Source: Candidatus Cloacimonadota bacterium (lineage in GTDB: Bacteria; Cloacimonadota; Cloacimonadia; Cloacimonadales; TCS61). From it: a stretch of DNA of 13,625 bases. Positions 7,035 to 13,625 of this stretch are shown one piece after another (position 1 is the first letter of the stretch; the number at the start of each line of letters is the position of its first letter). The stretch covers positions 1 through 13,625 of the forward strand of contig DAOWES010000285.1 of the NCBI GenBank assembly GCA_030638385.1. Reading direction: 5' to 3'. Both the position numbers and the translations under genes were made by a program. Under the pieces are notes generated by a model that worked only from the letters and a program-made list of their open reading frames with translations, ran no database searches and was not told the origin of the DNA.

Positions 7035-9401
7035 TTATTTCAATAGCATCATTTTTTGAGTTGAGCTAAAACCTTTTGCTTGCATTCTGTAGAAGTAAAT
7101 ACCTGATGATACAGCGTTTCCGTTGTCATCGTTACCGTGCCAAACTACATTATGATCAGTTGCCACCATTTCTCTATCAATAAGAGTTTTCACTAACTGA
7201 CCTTTAGAGTTGAAAACTTTAAGAGTTACATCTCCTGCGTTTACAAGTGAGAAACTAATTGTTGTAGTAGGATTAAATGGATTAGGATAGTTAGCTTTCA
7301 ATTCTGTAGCGATCACAAGATCTTCTTCAGAAGAAGTTCCACCATAGATGAATGTAACTTCTTTGACTGTACTTTGCTCACCAGAATCATAAAGAGCAAC
7401 TACACCGGCTTTATACTTTGTAGCATTGACAAGATTTTTAAGTGTGAAGCTTCTATATGTTGTATTTTCTACAAATGCATCATCAAGATATACATCGTAA
7501 GATGTTACTGAACGACCAATATTTTTGCTAAGCTGTTTGTAGAAATGTACATCATCGAAATAACAATCCACTGTTTGACCTTCAAGTCCACCCGCAAAAA
7601 TATTTACACAACCAAGTTGGCATACTCCTGCCTCTCCCATAGCAGTCAAAGAGAAATCCCAGTTTGCCACTTCAGTTCCATCAACAACAAATGTACATCT
7701 TTGAGCATCAAGATCAATTACATTTTTAACAGAGAACCAGGCATCAATTGGATGTGTAAAATCTCTTTTACTCGGATATGCAGCTTGATATTTACCCTTT
7801 CCATCTTTACCAAAATAGAATTCGGCTGCCCATTCTGACTTAGTAACATGTTCGATATTATAATATCCACCAAACCCGGCTGGTATATAAAGTTGCATTT
7901 CGTATATATATGTACCTGTTTTCTTATCTCCCATTGCTAAAACCAAGTCTGAGCTTCCTGCAATATTAACAGAATTTGATCCACTAGCTGCTTGAGCATC
8001 TGTAATAAGAGCATCTTCTTTGCTACCAGGGAGTGTTGACCATGTTGTCCATATACCAGCTTTTTCAGCAAGATAATCGCCGACATTGTAAGCTTCGAAA
8101 TCATCAAAATAATTCATTGAAGGAGTTGGTTCTTTCCAAGAAAGTTTACCGGTAAATTTATTAACTATAAGATCTTCTACAGGAAGAATCTCTTCTATAC
8201 CATCAAAAGTAAATGTAATTTCTACAGGTGCAGATTCACCTTCCGTATGGATAGCTGTTACACAAGCTGAATATTCAAAAGCAACCAAGAGATTTTCAAA
8301 AGTGTAAGTTTCTTCACTGATTGCTTCAGCAACCATAGAATCATTCAAATAAACATTATAAGTACCTGCAAAACTACGTTCTACCGGGGCTACCCAAGTC
8401 ATTACTCCGGTTACAACATCAACGCTCAAATCGGTTGGTATTTCCAATTCGCCTGAATAAATAAATGTTTTTTTCACAATATTAGATTCACCATCAGCAT
8501 AAAGAGCAGATACCCCGGCTGTGTACTCAGTATCTTTCACTAAACCGCTGAATGTATATGATAAATCACTGATATTTGCTGCTACTAAATCGTCACCAAG
8601 ATAAACATTATATCCGGTAACTGCTCTAGTTGTTTTAGAATTATTTAAGTTTCCTTTTGCCATTTCGCCACAAGCTTTTGCAGCCTCAGTATCAAAGTCA
8701 TCTTCAACAAGTACCATTGGAATAGCTCTTCTCTCTACATTTTCCACAAATGCTTTAATATTCCAATTATAGTCTAAGTCTGGATTAAGTTCAGAAATTG
8801 GATCCCAATTTACTCCATTCATACAGATCATATTACCAAATCCGACTTTAGCAGGACCGGCATCTACTCCAACCGGGAATTCGTCTGCAACTTGATCAAC
8901 TACTGTGTAACCAAACCAAAGTTCTTCATTACCGTCGATTGTAACAGGAGTATCAAGCACAACTTCATTCCACTGACCCAGGGTAGGAGAAACATTTTGC
9001 TCAGCAACCAAATTAGTCGCATTCTCACCTGTCCAAACTTTTACAACAAAGCTAGTCGATCTTGTTGTAGTTATACTTGGGAAGAAACTAATTTTAGTAA
9101 GAGTCATTCCATTATATTTACCAACATTAGCAGTATCCCAACGACTTGCAACGGAGTATGTTCCGCCGGCAGTCATTCCGATGCCATCACTATTAGCATC
9201 AGAACACCATTTTAACCAACCAGGATCAATTTCTCCTGTTGGTGGAAACCAGGTCATTGTACCTGTAATTCCATCAACATTCACATCAACAGGAATAGCA
9301 TCAAGACTCCTTCCTTCAACATTATTCAAATTATTTGCAAAAGCAAATACAGATAGGCTCATAAGAGCCATAACAACAAATATTTTTAATATACTTTTCA
9401 T
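7035..9401 (-). CDS. Secreted multidomain protein: three Fn3-like repeats, two inserted beta-sandwich domains, YPNPFNP sorting domain
   Basis: Exported protein of 788 residues, function unknown. Residues 1-22 are a signal peptide (MKSILK, hydrophobic core, AFA). Three related Fn3-like repeats follow, each with a 'tG.mtW..P' half and a 'YNVYL.D...' half. Repeat 2 (about 319-400) is continuous. Repeat 1 (about 36-54 plus 258-316) is split by a ~200-residue beta-rich domain (W87, WTGENATNLV, ELWFGY) resembling adhesin-type modules. Repeat 3 (about 406-427 plus 632-688) is split by a ~200-residue domain beginning FDDFEAYNVGDYLA, resembling ConA/LamG-like folds. The C-terminus (about 700-788) is a YPNPFNPTT/FlgD-like Ig domain ending GIYFYRMQA...KMMLLK, the TIGR04183-type tail used by type IX secretion in Bacteroidota. 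The start is fixed by the signal peptide and GAGGT at 9408-9412. It is apparently monocistronic, with two hairpins downstream. A surface adhesin or glycan-binding role is inference. Confidence 0.85.
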   Translation of the reverse strand: MKSILKIFVVMALMSLSVFAFANNLNNVEGRSLDAIPVDVNVDGITGTMTWFPPTGEIDPGWLKWCSDANSDGIGMTAGGTYSVASRWDTANVGKYNGMTLTKISFFPSITTTRSTSFVVKVWTGENATNLVAEQNVSPTLGQWNEVVLDTPVTIDGNEELWFGYTVVDQVADEFPVGVDAGPAKVGFGNMICMNGVNWDPISELNPDLDYNWNIKAFVENVERRAIPMVLVEDDFDTEAAKACGEMAKGNLNNSKTTRAVTGYNVYLGDDLVAANISDLSYTFSGLVKDTEYTAGVSALYADGESNIVKKTFIYSGELEIPTDLSVDVVTGVMTWVAPVERSFAGTYNVYLNDSMVAEAISEETYTFENLLVAFEYSACVTAIHTEGESAPVEITFTFDGIEEILPVEDLIVNKFTGKLSWKEPTPSMNYFDDFEAYNVGDYLAEKAGIWTTWSTLPGSKEDALITDAQAASGSNSVNIAGSSDLVLAMGDKKTGTYIYEMQLYIPAGFGGYYNIEHVTKSEWAAEFYFGKDGKGKYQAAYPSKRDFTHPIDAWFSVKNVIDLDAQRCTFVVDGTEVANWDFSLTAMGEAGVCQLGCVNIFAGGLEGQTVDCYFDDVHFYKQLSKNIGRSVTSYDVYLDDAFVENTTYRSFTLKNLVNATKYKAGVVALYDSGEQSTVKEVTFIYGGTSSEEDLVIATELKANYPNPFNPTTTISFSLVNAGDVTLKVFNSKGQLVKTLIDREMVATDHNVVWHGNDDNGNAVSSGIYFYRMQAKGFSSTQKMMLLK

Positions 9402-9836
9402 TTTGTTACCTCATTAAAAAATTTTAATTTCAATTAATAAATAACCAGTTTTTGACATTGTAGATCAATTCTTTTTCTTCAAAATTTAATTACATGAGTT
9501 CACTCTAAAAAATTCAAATATATTCATTAGATCATTTTTTATAACTCACTATCTCACTATCTCCACATCTCATCATTATACGATTAATCTTCTTTTCCCA
9601 TTACCATTATATTTATTTCGAAAAAAACGAAAAAATGACATTTTTTGTCAAATATATTTCACTTAATTTATTTTTTCGATTAGGCAAGTCCAACCAATCC
9701 ATTCATATATAAACAGTTACATTCACAACAAGATCATTATTGTCAAAAGTAATTAAATTAAAAAAAGTTCCAAAATCAGGAGCAATATTATAAAATTAAC
9801 TCTCTTCGAATAACCATAAAGTTTTCTGTTAAAGTT
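9402..9836. other. Gene-free intergenic stretch between ftsB-like gene and secreted-protein gene
   Basis: 435 nt of very AT-rich DNA with no credible open reading frame. It holds the ribosome-binding site (9408-9412) and candidate promoter of the secreted-protein gene, an 8-bp tandem duplication CTCACTAT-CTCACTAT (about 9545-9560), and a perfect palindromic site TGACA-TTTTT-TGTCA (9636-9650). A weak UCC/GGA hairpin followed by a 7-T run in minus-strand RNA (9760-9781) might end ftsB transcription. Nothing in it folds into a recognisable riboswitch or small RNA by eye. Confidence 0.5.
9489..9517 (-). promoter_or_regulatory. Candidate sigma70-like promoter for the secreted-protein gene
   Basis: On the minus strand, TTGAAT (9517-9512) and TGTAAT (9494-9489) are separated by exactly 17 nt and would give a leader of roughly 80 nt. 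The -10 box matches 5 of 6 and the -35 box 4 of 6 to the E. coli consensus. In DNA this AT-rich such matches arise by chance, and the promoter consensus of this lineage may differ. Confidence 0.25.
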
Positions 9837-10127
9837 TTACTTTTTATCTTCCTCACGAAAGATAAATATTTTTTCTCCATCTTTTTGCATCCCAATTTTT
9901 CTTGCTTCTTCTTCCCATGTTTGGGGATCATTTTTAAGAAGTTCATTTTCTTCTTGCAATCTTATGTTATCTTGTTCCGCAAGAGCAATTCTCTTTTCAT
10001 AATCTCTTACTTTCTTTGCCATTTTGGCTTTTCTAACAAAACTAAATTCACTAAAAAAAACCACCCAAACCAAAATTAAAATAATAGCTCCAATTGAAAC
10101 TATGGGAATCTTCTTTCCTTTTTCCAT
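9837..10127 (-). CDS. ftsB: FtsB/DivIC-family cell-division protein
   Basis: Small bitopic inner-membrane protein of the divisome that partners with FtsL and FtsQ to activate septal peptidoglycan synthesis. The 96-residue chain has a short basic cytoplasmic N-terminus (MEKGKK), one membrane helix (about 7-25), a coiled coil (about 32-65: KMAKKVRDYEKRIALAEQ through LQEENELL), and the family's extracytoplasmic motif NDPQTWEEEARKIGM followed by KDGEKIF (66-88). Length and architecture match FtsB/DivIC; which of the two names applies cannot be decided. The start ATG is preceded by AAGGG (10134-10138). It is a single gene isolated from the upstream dehydrogenase operon by a strong terminator (10263-10306) and a gene-free stretch, so it probably has its own promoter within 10128-10262. 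Confidence 0.87.
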   Translation of the reverse strand: MEKGKKIPIVSIGAIILILVWVVFFSEFSFVRKAKMAKKVRDYEKRIALAEQDNIRLQEENELLKNDPQTWEEEARKIGMQKDGEKIFIFREEDKK

Positions 10128-10262
10128 ATCTAACCCTTCAAAATAATTTTACTGCGATAGCAGATTTATCTAATAGAATGAATAAATTTTATAGTAATCA
10201 TATTGCTTAATTTCACCAATATCTACCCGCATAAAATCTCCCAAAAATTAACTTATAATAAC

Positions 10263-10306
10263 AAAAAAACCTTGCAGGTAGATTGCTGAATCCGTTTCTG
10301 CAAGGT
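10263..10306 (-). terminator. Rho-independent terminator of the flavoprotein operon
   Basis: On the minus strand, ACCTTGCAG (10306-10298) pairs perfectly with CTGCAAGGT (10277-10269) over 9 bp around a 20-nt loop, directly followed by a run of T (complement of 10263-10269). It lies about 160 nt past the stop codon of the DAO-like gene and about 140 nt before ftsB, cleanly separating the two transcription units. Confidence 0.8.
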
Positions 10307-10370
10307 CAACTTATTTTTTGCTTTTACAGTGAGGTCTGAGTCTTGAGATTTTCCAAAAGCCTACATCTTC

Positions 10371-10437
10371 CCCTAACCCCTTCTCCTCGCAGGAGAAGGA
10401 GACGAAACGAACAGTCGGCTGAGGGTGAGAACTCCCC
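10371..10437. repeat. REP-like intergenic palindrome (CCTTCTCCT-CGC-AGGAGAAGG)
   Basis: A perfect 9-bp inverted repeat with a 3-nt loop (10379-10387 / 10391-10399) sits in a non-coding stretch whose composition is unlike its AT-rich surroundings: CCCCTAACCCC before it, and GGCTGAGGGTGAGAACTCCCCC after it. This resembles the widespread 'CCCTAACCC...GGAGAAGG...GAGGGTGAG' family of dispersed intergenic palindromes. It is in the 3' untranslated region of the DAO-like gene, upstream of the terminator. Its copy number in the genome cannot be seen here. It shares GGAGACGAA (10398-10406) with the inner arm of the element at 4287-4422 (4336-4344). Confidence 0.5.
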
Positions 10438-10469
10438 CAATCTCTATTCACGTTCATTTGCCAAGAACC

Positions 10470-11612
10470 TTATTTAAATGCTTCCATGCCGGAAAAATCG
10501 CGATAAGCATCAAAACTAACTAAGATTTTTTTATCTTCTGCAGTTAATTCATCAGTTATTATTCTTGCGATAACTTCTCCTAAACCCGGGCCTAACATTA
10601 GCCCTTGTCCGCACATACCCACAGCATTAATAAATTTGGGAACTTCTTTCGATTCGCATACAATTGGAAAGGCATCAGGAGTCATGGGATATTGTCCCCG
10701 CCAAGTTCTTCGTACTTTTAGGTTTGCTAATTTTGGATACAAGCTCACCATTCGCTTGGCAACTCGTGGCAAGAATTCAGAAGTTGAATCGCTATCTGTT
10801 CCAAGATAAACCGGACTTGGAGTAATACAGAAAACAATTTGCCCTTCATTATTTTGATAGAAATAGTAATTTGCCGAACCTTTATCAGGACGCATATCCA
10901 CAATCATCGGACCGCAGAATCTTTCTACCGGTTCAGAGATAGCACCTTCGTGAGAATCGGGCACAACGGGCAGATCTAAACCTACCATATTACCAATCTC
11001 ATTGGCAAAATGTCCGGCACAATTAATAACATATTCACTCTTATATTCAGCTTTATCTGTTTTAACAACAAAGCCATCATCAACAGTTATATCGATAACT
11101 TTCTCTTTGAATTTATAGTTAGCTCCCTCTTTGAGGCTTTTAAAATAGAAGGCATTATTGGCAAGCATTGGAGAAGCGCTGCCATCTTCCGGAGAGTAAG
11201 TAGCTCCACGTAAACCATCTGTGTTTATCCCGGGAACCAATTTTTCATATTCATCTACCGAGATCCAATCGATATTCAAGCCGAACGATTTTTGAATTTC
11301 CAATAATTCTTTTAGTTTTTCTTCATCTTCTTTTGTGTAAGCAGGGAAACTATAACCATTCCTGAGCCAACCGATATCATCGCCATTCTCTTTTTCCCAA
11401 CTAGAAAAGATCTCAATACTTCTTTGAGAAATTTTAATTTTACCAAAGTCGGAGTGAGTTGCACGAATTCCACCGATAGCTTTTTTATTCTGACCCTGCC
11501 CCGGAGAAGGGCGAGATTCAATTACCAAAACGCTTTTCTTATTTGCCAAAGCCATTGCCGTGGGCACTCCCACCGAGCCACCACCGATAATTATTACATC
11601 ATATTTCTTCAT
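10470..11612 (-). CDS. FAD-dependent DAO-family dehydrogenase (proline/sarcosine dehydrogenase beta-like)
   Basis: Flavoprotein of the D-amino-acid-oxidase/GlpO/sarcosine-oxidase-beta superfamily, 380 residues and full length. The N-terminal Rossmann motif VIIIGGGSVGVPTA (6-19), with E32 at the end of strand 2, binds FAD. Further family landmarks are GGIRATHSD (47-55), RSIEIF (64-69), GYSFPAY (86-92), YSPEDGSASP (139-148), VINCAGHFAN (195-204), RTWRGQYPMTPD (302-313) and the C-terminal flavin segment VGMCGQGLMLGPGLGE (331-346). The layout recalls the beta subunit of archaeal dye-linked L-proline dehydrogenase and of sarcosine/glycine-type oxidases. It would oxidise a secondary amine or imino acid; the actual substrate is unknown. 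Its ATG shares one base with the stop of the upstream multi-cofactor gene (TAATG) behind a strong AAGGAG site (11620-11625), implying translational coupling and a stoichiometric complex. It ends in a 3' region with a REP-like palindrome and a terminator. Confidence 0.85.
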   Translation of the reverse strand: MKKYDVIIIGGGSVGVPTAMALANKKSVLVIESRPSPGQGQNKKAIGGIRATHSDFGKIKISQRSIEIFSSWEKENGDDIGWLRNGYSFPAYTKEDEEKLKELLEIQKSFGLNIDWISVDEYEKLVPGINTDGLRGATYSPEDGSASPMLANNAFYFKSLKEGANYKFKEKVIDITVDDGFVVKTDKAEYKSEYVINCAGHFANEIGNMVGLDLPVVPDSHEGAISEPVERFCGPMIVDMRPDKGSANYYFYQNNEGQIVFCITPSPVYLGTDSDSTSEFLPRVAKRMVSLYPKLANLKVRRTWRGQYPMTPDAFPIVCESKEVPKFINAVGMCGQGLMLGPGLGEVIARIITDELTAEDKKILVSFDAYRDFSGMEAFK

Positions 11613-11625
11613 TAGTTATCTCCTT
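11610..11625 (-). promoter_or_regulatory. Coupled stop/start (TAATG) with AAGGAG ribosome-binding site
   Basis: On the minus strand, AAGGAG (11625-11620) lies 7 nt before an ATG (11612-11610) whose A is the last base of the upstream TAA (11614-11612). This 1-nt overlap fixes the start of the DAO-like gene and indicates coupled translation of the two flavoprotein subunits. Confidence 0.85.
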
Positions 11626-13625
11626 CGGCAAATTTTCCTAAAGGGACTTCCACATAAAGCGGTCTGCGCGTATTTAATTCGACCTCTTCCAAGGAAATGC
11701 CTTCTTCTATAAACAGTTGTTTCATCAGATTTTCACAAGTTTTATAGCCGCAAGCACCCATTCCGGCTCGTGTAATTACTTTTATCTGATTCATATCATG
11801 AATTCCTTCTCTGATAAGTTTTCTTACTTCTCCGGCTGTAACGCGCTCACACAAACACACCATCGCATCATCATTAATTGTTTCAATTATTATTGTTGGC
11901 ACTGCCTCGGAAACAGCTTTATCCTGAACAACAAAAGAAACAATCTTTGCAGCTAACTCTTTTGGCGCTTTTATCTTAATTATTTGAGTTCGATTATTTG
12001 CTTTCACATCCAATATGGAAATAACTTCAAATGATCCTAACATATTACCATCGATATCATTGCAATTAATGCGACCGCCCACATTTAGCTTTTTGTTGGA
12101 AATTTCATATGGCAGAGTTACGATTGGATATTCTTTATCTTTTCTAAAATCTACCAAAGTAATAGCCAGACCGGGACAAATTGTCACACATTTCCCGCAG
12201 CCAATACAGCTTCCTTCGAAGTTTGGATATCCCATAATTGGATCACCTTCCAGATTTATGGAGTTGGTAGGACAAACTGTTGAGCATGGATTACAGGGAA
12301 TTTCTTGAACACAATGAATCACAGGAAAAACACCTTCTGTTTGAGTAGTAATTTTCTCCTCTTTAATCTCTCCCGGATGAGCTTTGAGAACTTTTGCTTT
12401 TTCATACCAGCTAGTTGGAATTTCTTCTACAGCTGCACCCAATTCTTTGGCTAATTTCAAGCCAACGATTTTACCATTAAACATGGCGGAAGAAGCCTCT
12501 GCAATTTCCAAGGCATCTCCTGCTGAAAATACTTTGATACCGGCAATTTTTGCTTCATCGGTAAATTCGGCTACAGATTCCAAGCCAACAGCAATTAATA
12601 GCGTATCGCATTCGAATGTTTTTTCTGTTCCGGAAATTGGTTGGAATTTATCATCAATCTCAGAAATGGTAACAGATGAAATTGATTTTTCTCCATTTGC
12701 AGAAAGTACTGTATGACGTGTATAAATGGGAACACCCAATCGTTTTAATTTATCATCGTGAACTTTGTATCCACCACATTTTGGCATCGCTTCAACTAAT
12801 CCCACCACATCAATTCCGGCTTGCAAAGCGTGATAACCTGCGATTAATCCTACATTCCCTCCACCAACGATAAATAATCTTTTTGTTGGCTTTACCAAAT
12901 CTCTATTTACCAAAGTTTGGAAAGCTCCGGCACCATAAATTCCTGCCAAAGTATTTCCCGTAAAACGTAAGAATTTTTCACGCGCTCCAGCCGCATTTAA
13001 GATAATTTTTGGTTTCACCAATTTATAAACACCATCTTTCAGAATTCCAACTTTCTTATCTTTAAATACATAAAGCGCCGTACTATCCAGCCAAACATCT
13101 ATATTATTATCGTTCATTACTTGTTCAGATAGCTTTTTACCAATATCATTACCACGAGAACCTGCAAAAGAATCTTCCACAGAACCGAAAAATTTATGAG
13201 TTTGCAATACAAGCTTGCCACCAAGTTCATTCTTATCATCAATTAAAATAGCTTTAACATTGTGCTTTCCAAGTTGAATTGCGGCAGAAAGTCCTGCCGG
13301 GCCTCCACCAATAATTAATACTTCAGTTTCTATCTCTTCAATCTTTTCAATTTTAGCTTTTTCTTCTACTTCCGGTAATTTTGGTAGTCCCTCCACGCTT
13401 TGAACAATCATATTTTCTTTAACTTTTGTCATACAAGATTTTAATGGTATATCGTTGGCAATAACAGTGCATTTTGCACATTGCCCATTTGCGCAAAAAA
13501 TTCCTTGAGCGCTACCATCTTTTGCATGATGTCCAAATATTTTCACTCCATTAGCAAATAATGCAGATGAAATCATCTCATCTTTCTTGGCTTTCATTGG
13601 AACATTATTCCAATAAAATGTTACC
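11612..13625 (-). CDS. Fused 2Fe-2S / FAD-NAD oxidoreductase / 2x[4Fe-4S] / BFD electron-transfer subunit (5' end outside window)
   Basis: Electron-carrying partner of the adjacent DAO-like dehydrogenase. The frame stays open past the ATG at 13597 to the window edge, and the extra residues (VTFYWNNVP) look like the first strand of the Fer2 domain, so the true start is upstream and the gene is cut. Numbering from the internal Met: HcnA-like Fer2_4 domain with cysteines 35, 40, 43 and 55; FAD Rossmann motif IIGGGPAG (95-102); NAD(P)-type Rossmann motif VGGGNVG (244-250); AVGLES and FSAGDA (357-362) of the pyridine-nucleotide-disulfide fold; a ferredoxin module with C429, C435, C438, C442 and C464, C467, C470, C474; and a BFD-like [2Fe-2S] domain with C581-x-C583 and C616-x4-C621. 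In many organisms these parts are separate proteins (HcnA, HcnB, sarcosine oxidase alpha; the archaeal proline dehydrogenase alpha, gamma and delta subunits). The acceptor (NAD, ferredoxin or quinone) is not decided by sequence. Confidence 0.9.
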   Translation of the reverse strand, partial: VTFYWNNVPMKAKKDEMISSALFANGVKIFGHHAKDGSAQGIFCANGQCAKCTVIANDIPLKSCMTKVKENMIVQSVEGLPKLPEVEEKAKIEKIEEIETEVLIIGGGPAGLSAAIQLGKHNVKAILIDDKNELGGKLVLQTHKFFGSVEDSFAGSRGNDIGKKLSEQVMNDNNIDVWLDSTALYVFKDKKVGILKDGVYKLVKPKIILNAAGAREKFLRFTGNTLAGIYGAGAFQTLVNRDLVKPTKRLFIVGGGNVGLIAGYHALQAGIDVVGLVEAMPKCGGYKVHDDKLKRLGVPIYTRHTVLSANGEKSISSVTISEIDDKFQPISGTEKTFECDTLLIAVGLESVAEFTDEAKIAGIKVFSAGDALEIAEASSAMFNGKIVGLKLAKELGAAVEEIPTSWYEKAKVLKAHPGEIKEEKITTQTEGVFPVIHCVQEIPCNPCSTVCPTNSINLEGDPIMGYPNFEGSCIGCGKCVTICPGLAITLVDFRKDKEYPIVTLPYEISNKKLNVGGRINCNDIDGNMLGSFEVISILDVKANNRTQIIKIKAPKELAAKIVSFVVQDKAVSEAVPTIIIETINDDAMVCLCERVTAGEVRKLIREGIHDMNQIKVITRAGMGACGYKTCENLMKQLFIEEGISLEEVELNTRRPLYVEVPLGKFAEGDN

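Noticed and set aside
8892..9215. Plus-strand ORFs inside the secreted-protein gene (also 7545-7838 and 9181-9417)
   Set aside because: Antisense shadows of a gene with a clear signal peptide, repeats and sorting domain; no ribosome-binding context or family resemblance.
9545..9560. CTCACTAT tandem as a CRISPR or iteron array
   Set aside because: Only two 8-bp units with no spacers; too short for CRISPR repeats or an origin iteron set.
9646..9651. Minus-strand TTGACA as a -35 box
   Set aside because: No acceptable -10 hexamer lies 16-18 nt downstream; the match is part of the TGACA palindrome and AT-rich background.
12384..12716. Plus-strand ORF of 110 codons inside the multi-cofactor flavoprotein gene
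   Set aside because: Antisense to the conserved FAD/NAD domain; typical shadow frame.

Overview
The window looks like a chromosomal segment of an AT-rich, Gram-negative bacterium of the FCB (Fibrobacteres-Chlorobi-Bacteroidetes) superphylum, most likely a Cloacimonadota (WWE1)-type organism. The reasons are low G+C in coding and non-coding DNA, a PorV/PorQ-type outer-membrane protein, a secreted protein ending in a YPNPFNP-type C-terminal sorting/FlgD-like domain, and an iron-sulfur flavin dehydrogenase pair typical of amino-acid-using anaerobes. The taxonomic call is inference. No rRNA, tRNA, CRISPR array, phage gene or transposase gene was seen.

Layout. Positions 1-6819 run on the + strand: uvrD/pcrA helicase (5' end cut by the window), a PorV/PorQ-like outer-membrane protein, dxr (MEP isoprenoid pathway) and comEC (DNA-uptake channel). 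The first three are tightly packed (19 nt and 1 nt apart) and look like one operon. dxr and comEC are separated by a 136-bp palindromic element with 18-bp terminal inverted repeats and a perfect 6-bp flanking direct repeat, which I read as a MITE-like insertion immediately after the dxr stop codon.

Positions 7035-13625 run on the - strand, convergent with the first block. In order of decreasing coordinate: a 5'-truncated multi-cofactor flavoprotein (2Fe-2S, FAD/NAD, 2x[4Fe-4S], BFD-type 2Fe-2S fused in one chain); a D-amino-acid-oxidase-fold dehydrogenase translationally coupled to it (TAATG); a clear rho-independent terminator; a small FtsB/DivIC division protein; a 435-nt gene-free stretch; and a 788-residue secreted multidomain protein followed by two terminator hairpins.

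How the genes fit together. The two flavoproteins probably form a dye-linked proline/sarcosine/hydroxyproline-type dehydrogenase in which the DAO-like subunit oxidises an amine or imino acid and the fused subunit carries the electrons. The PorV-like protein and the protein with a sorting-domain tail belong to the same export biology (type IX-like secretion), though they are in separate transcription units. The most unusual items are the MITE-like palindrome with its target duplication, the secreted protein in which two of three Fn3-like repeats are each split at the same point by a ~200-residue domain, the fully fused electron-transfer chain, and a seven-G run forming the comEC ribosome-binding site.
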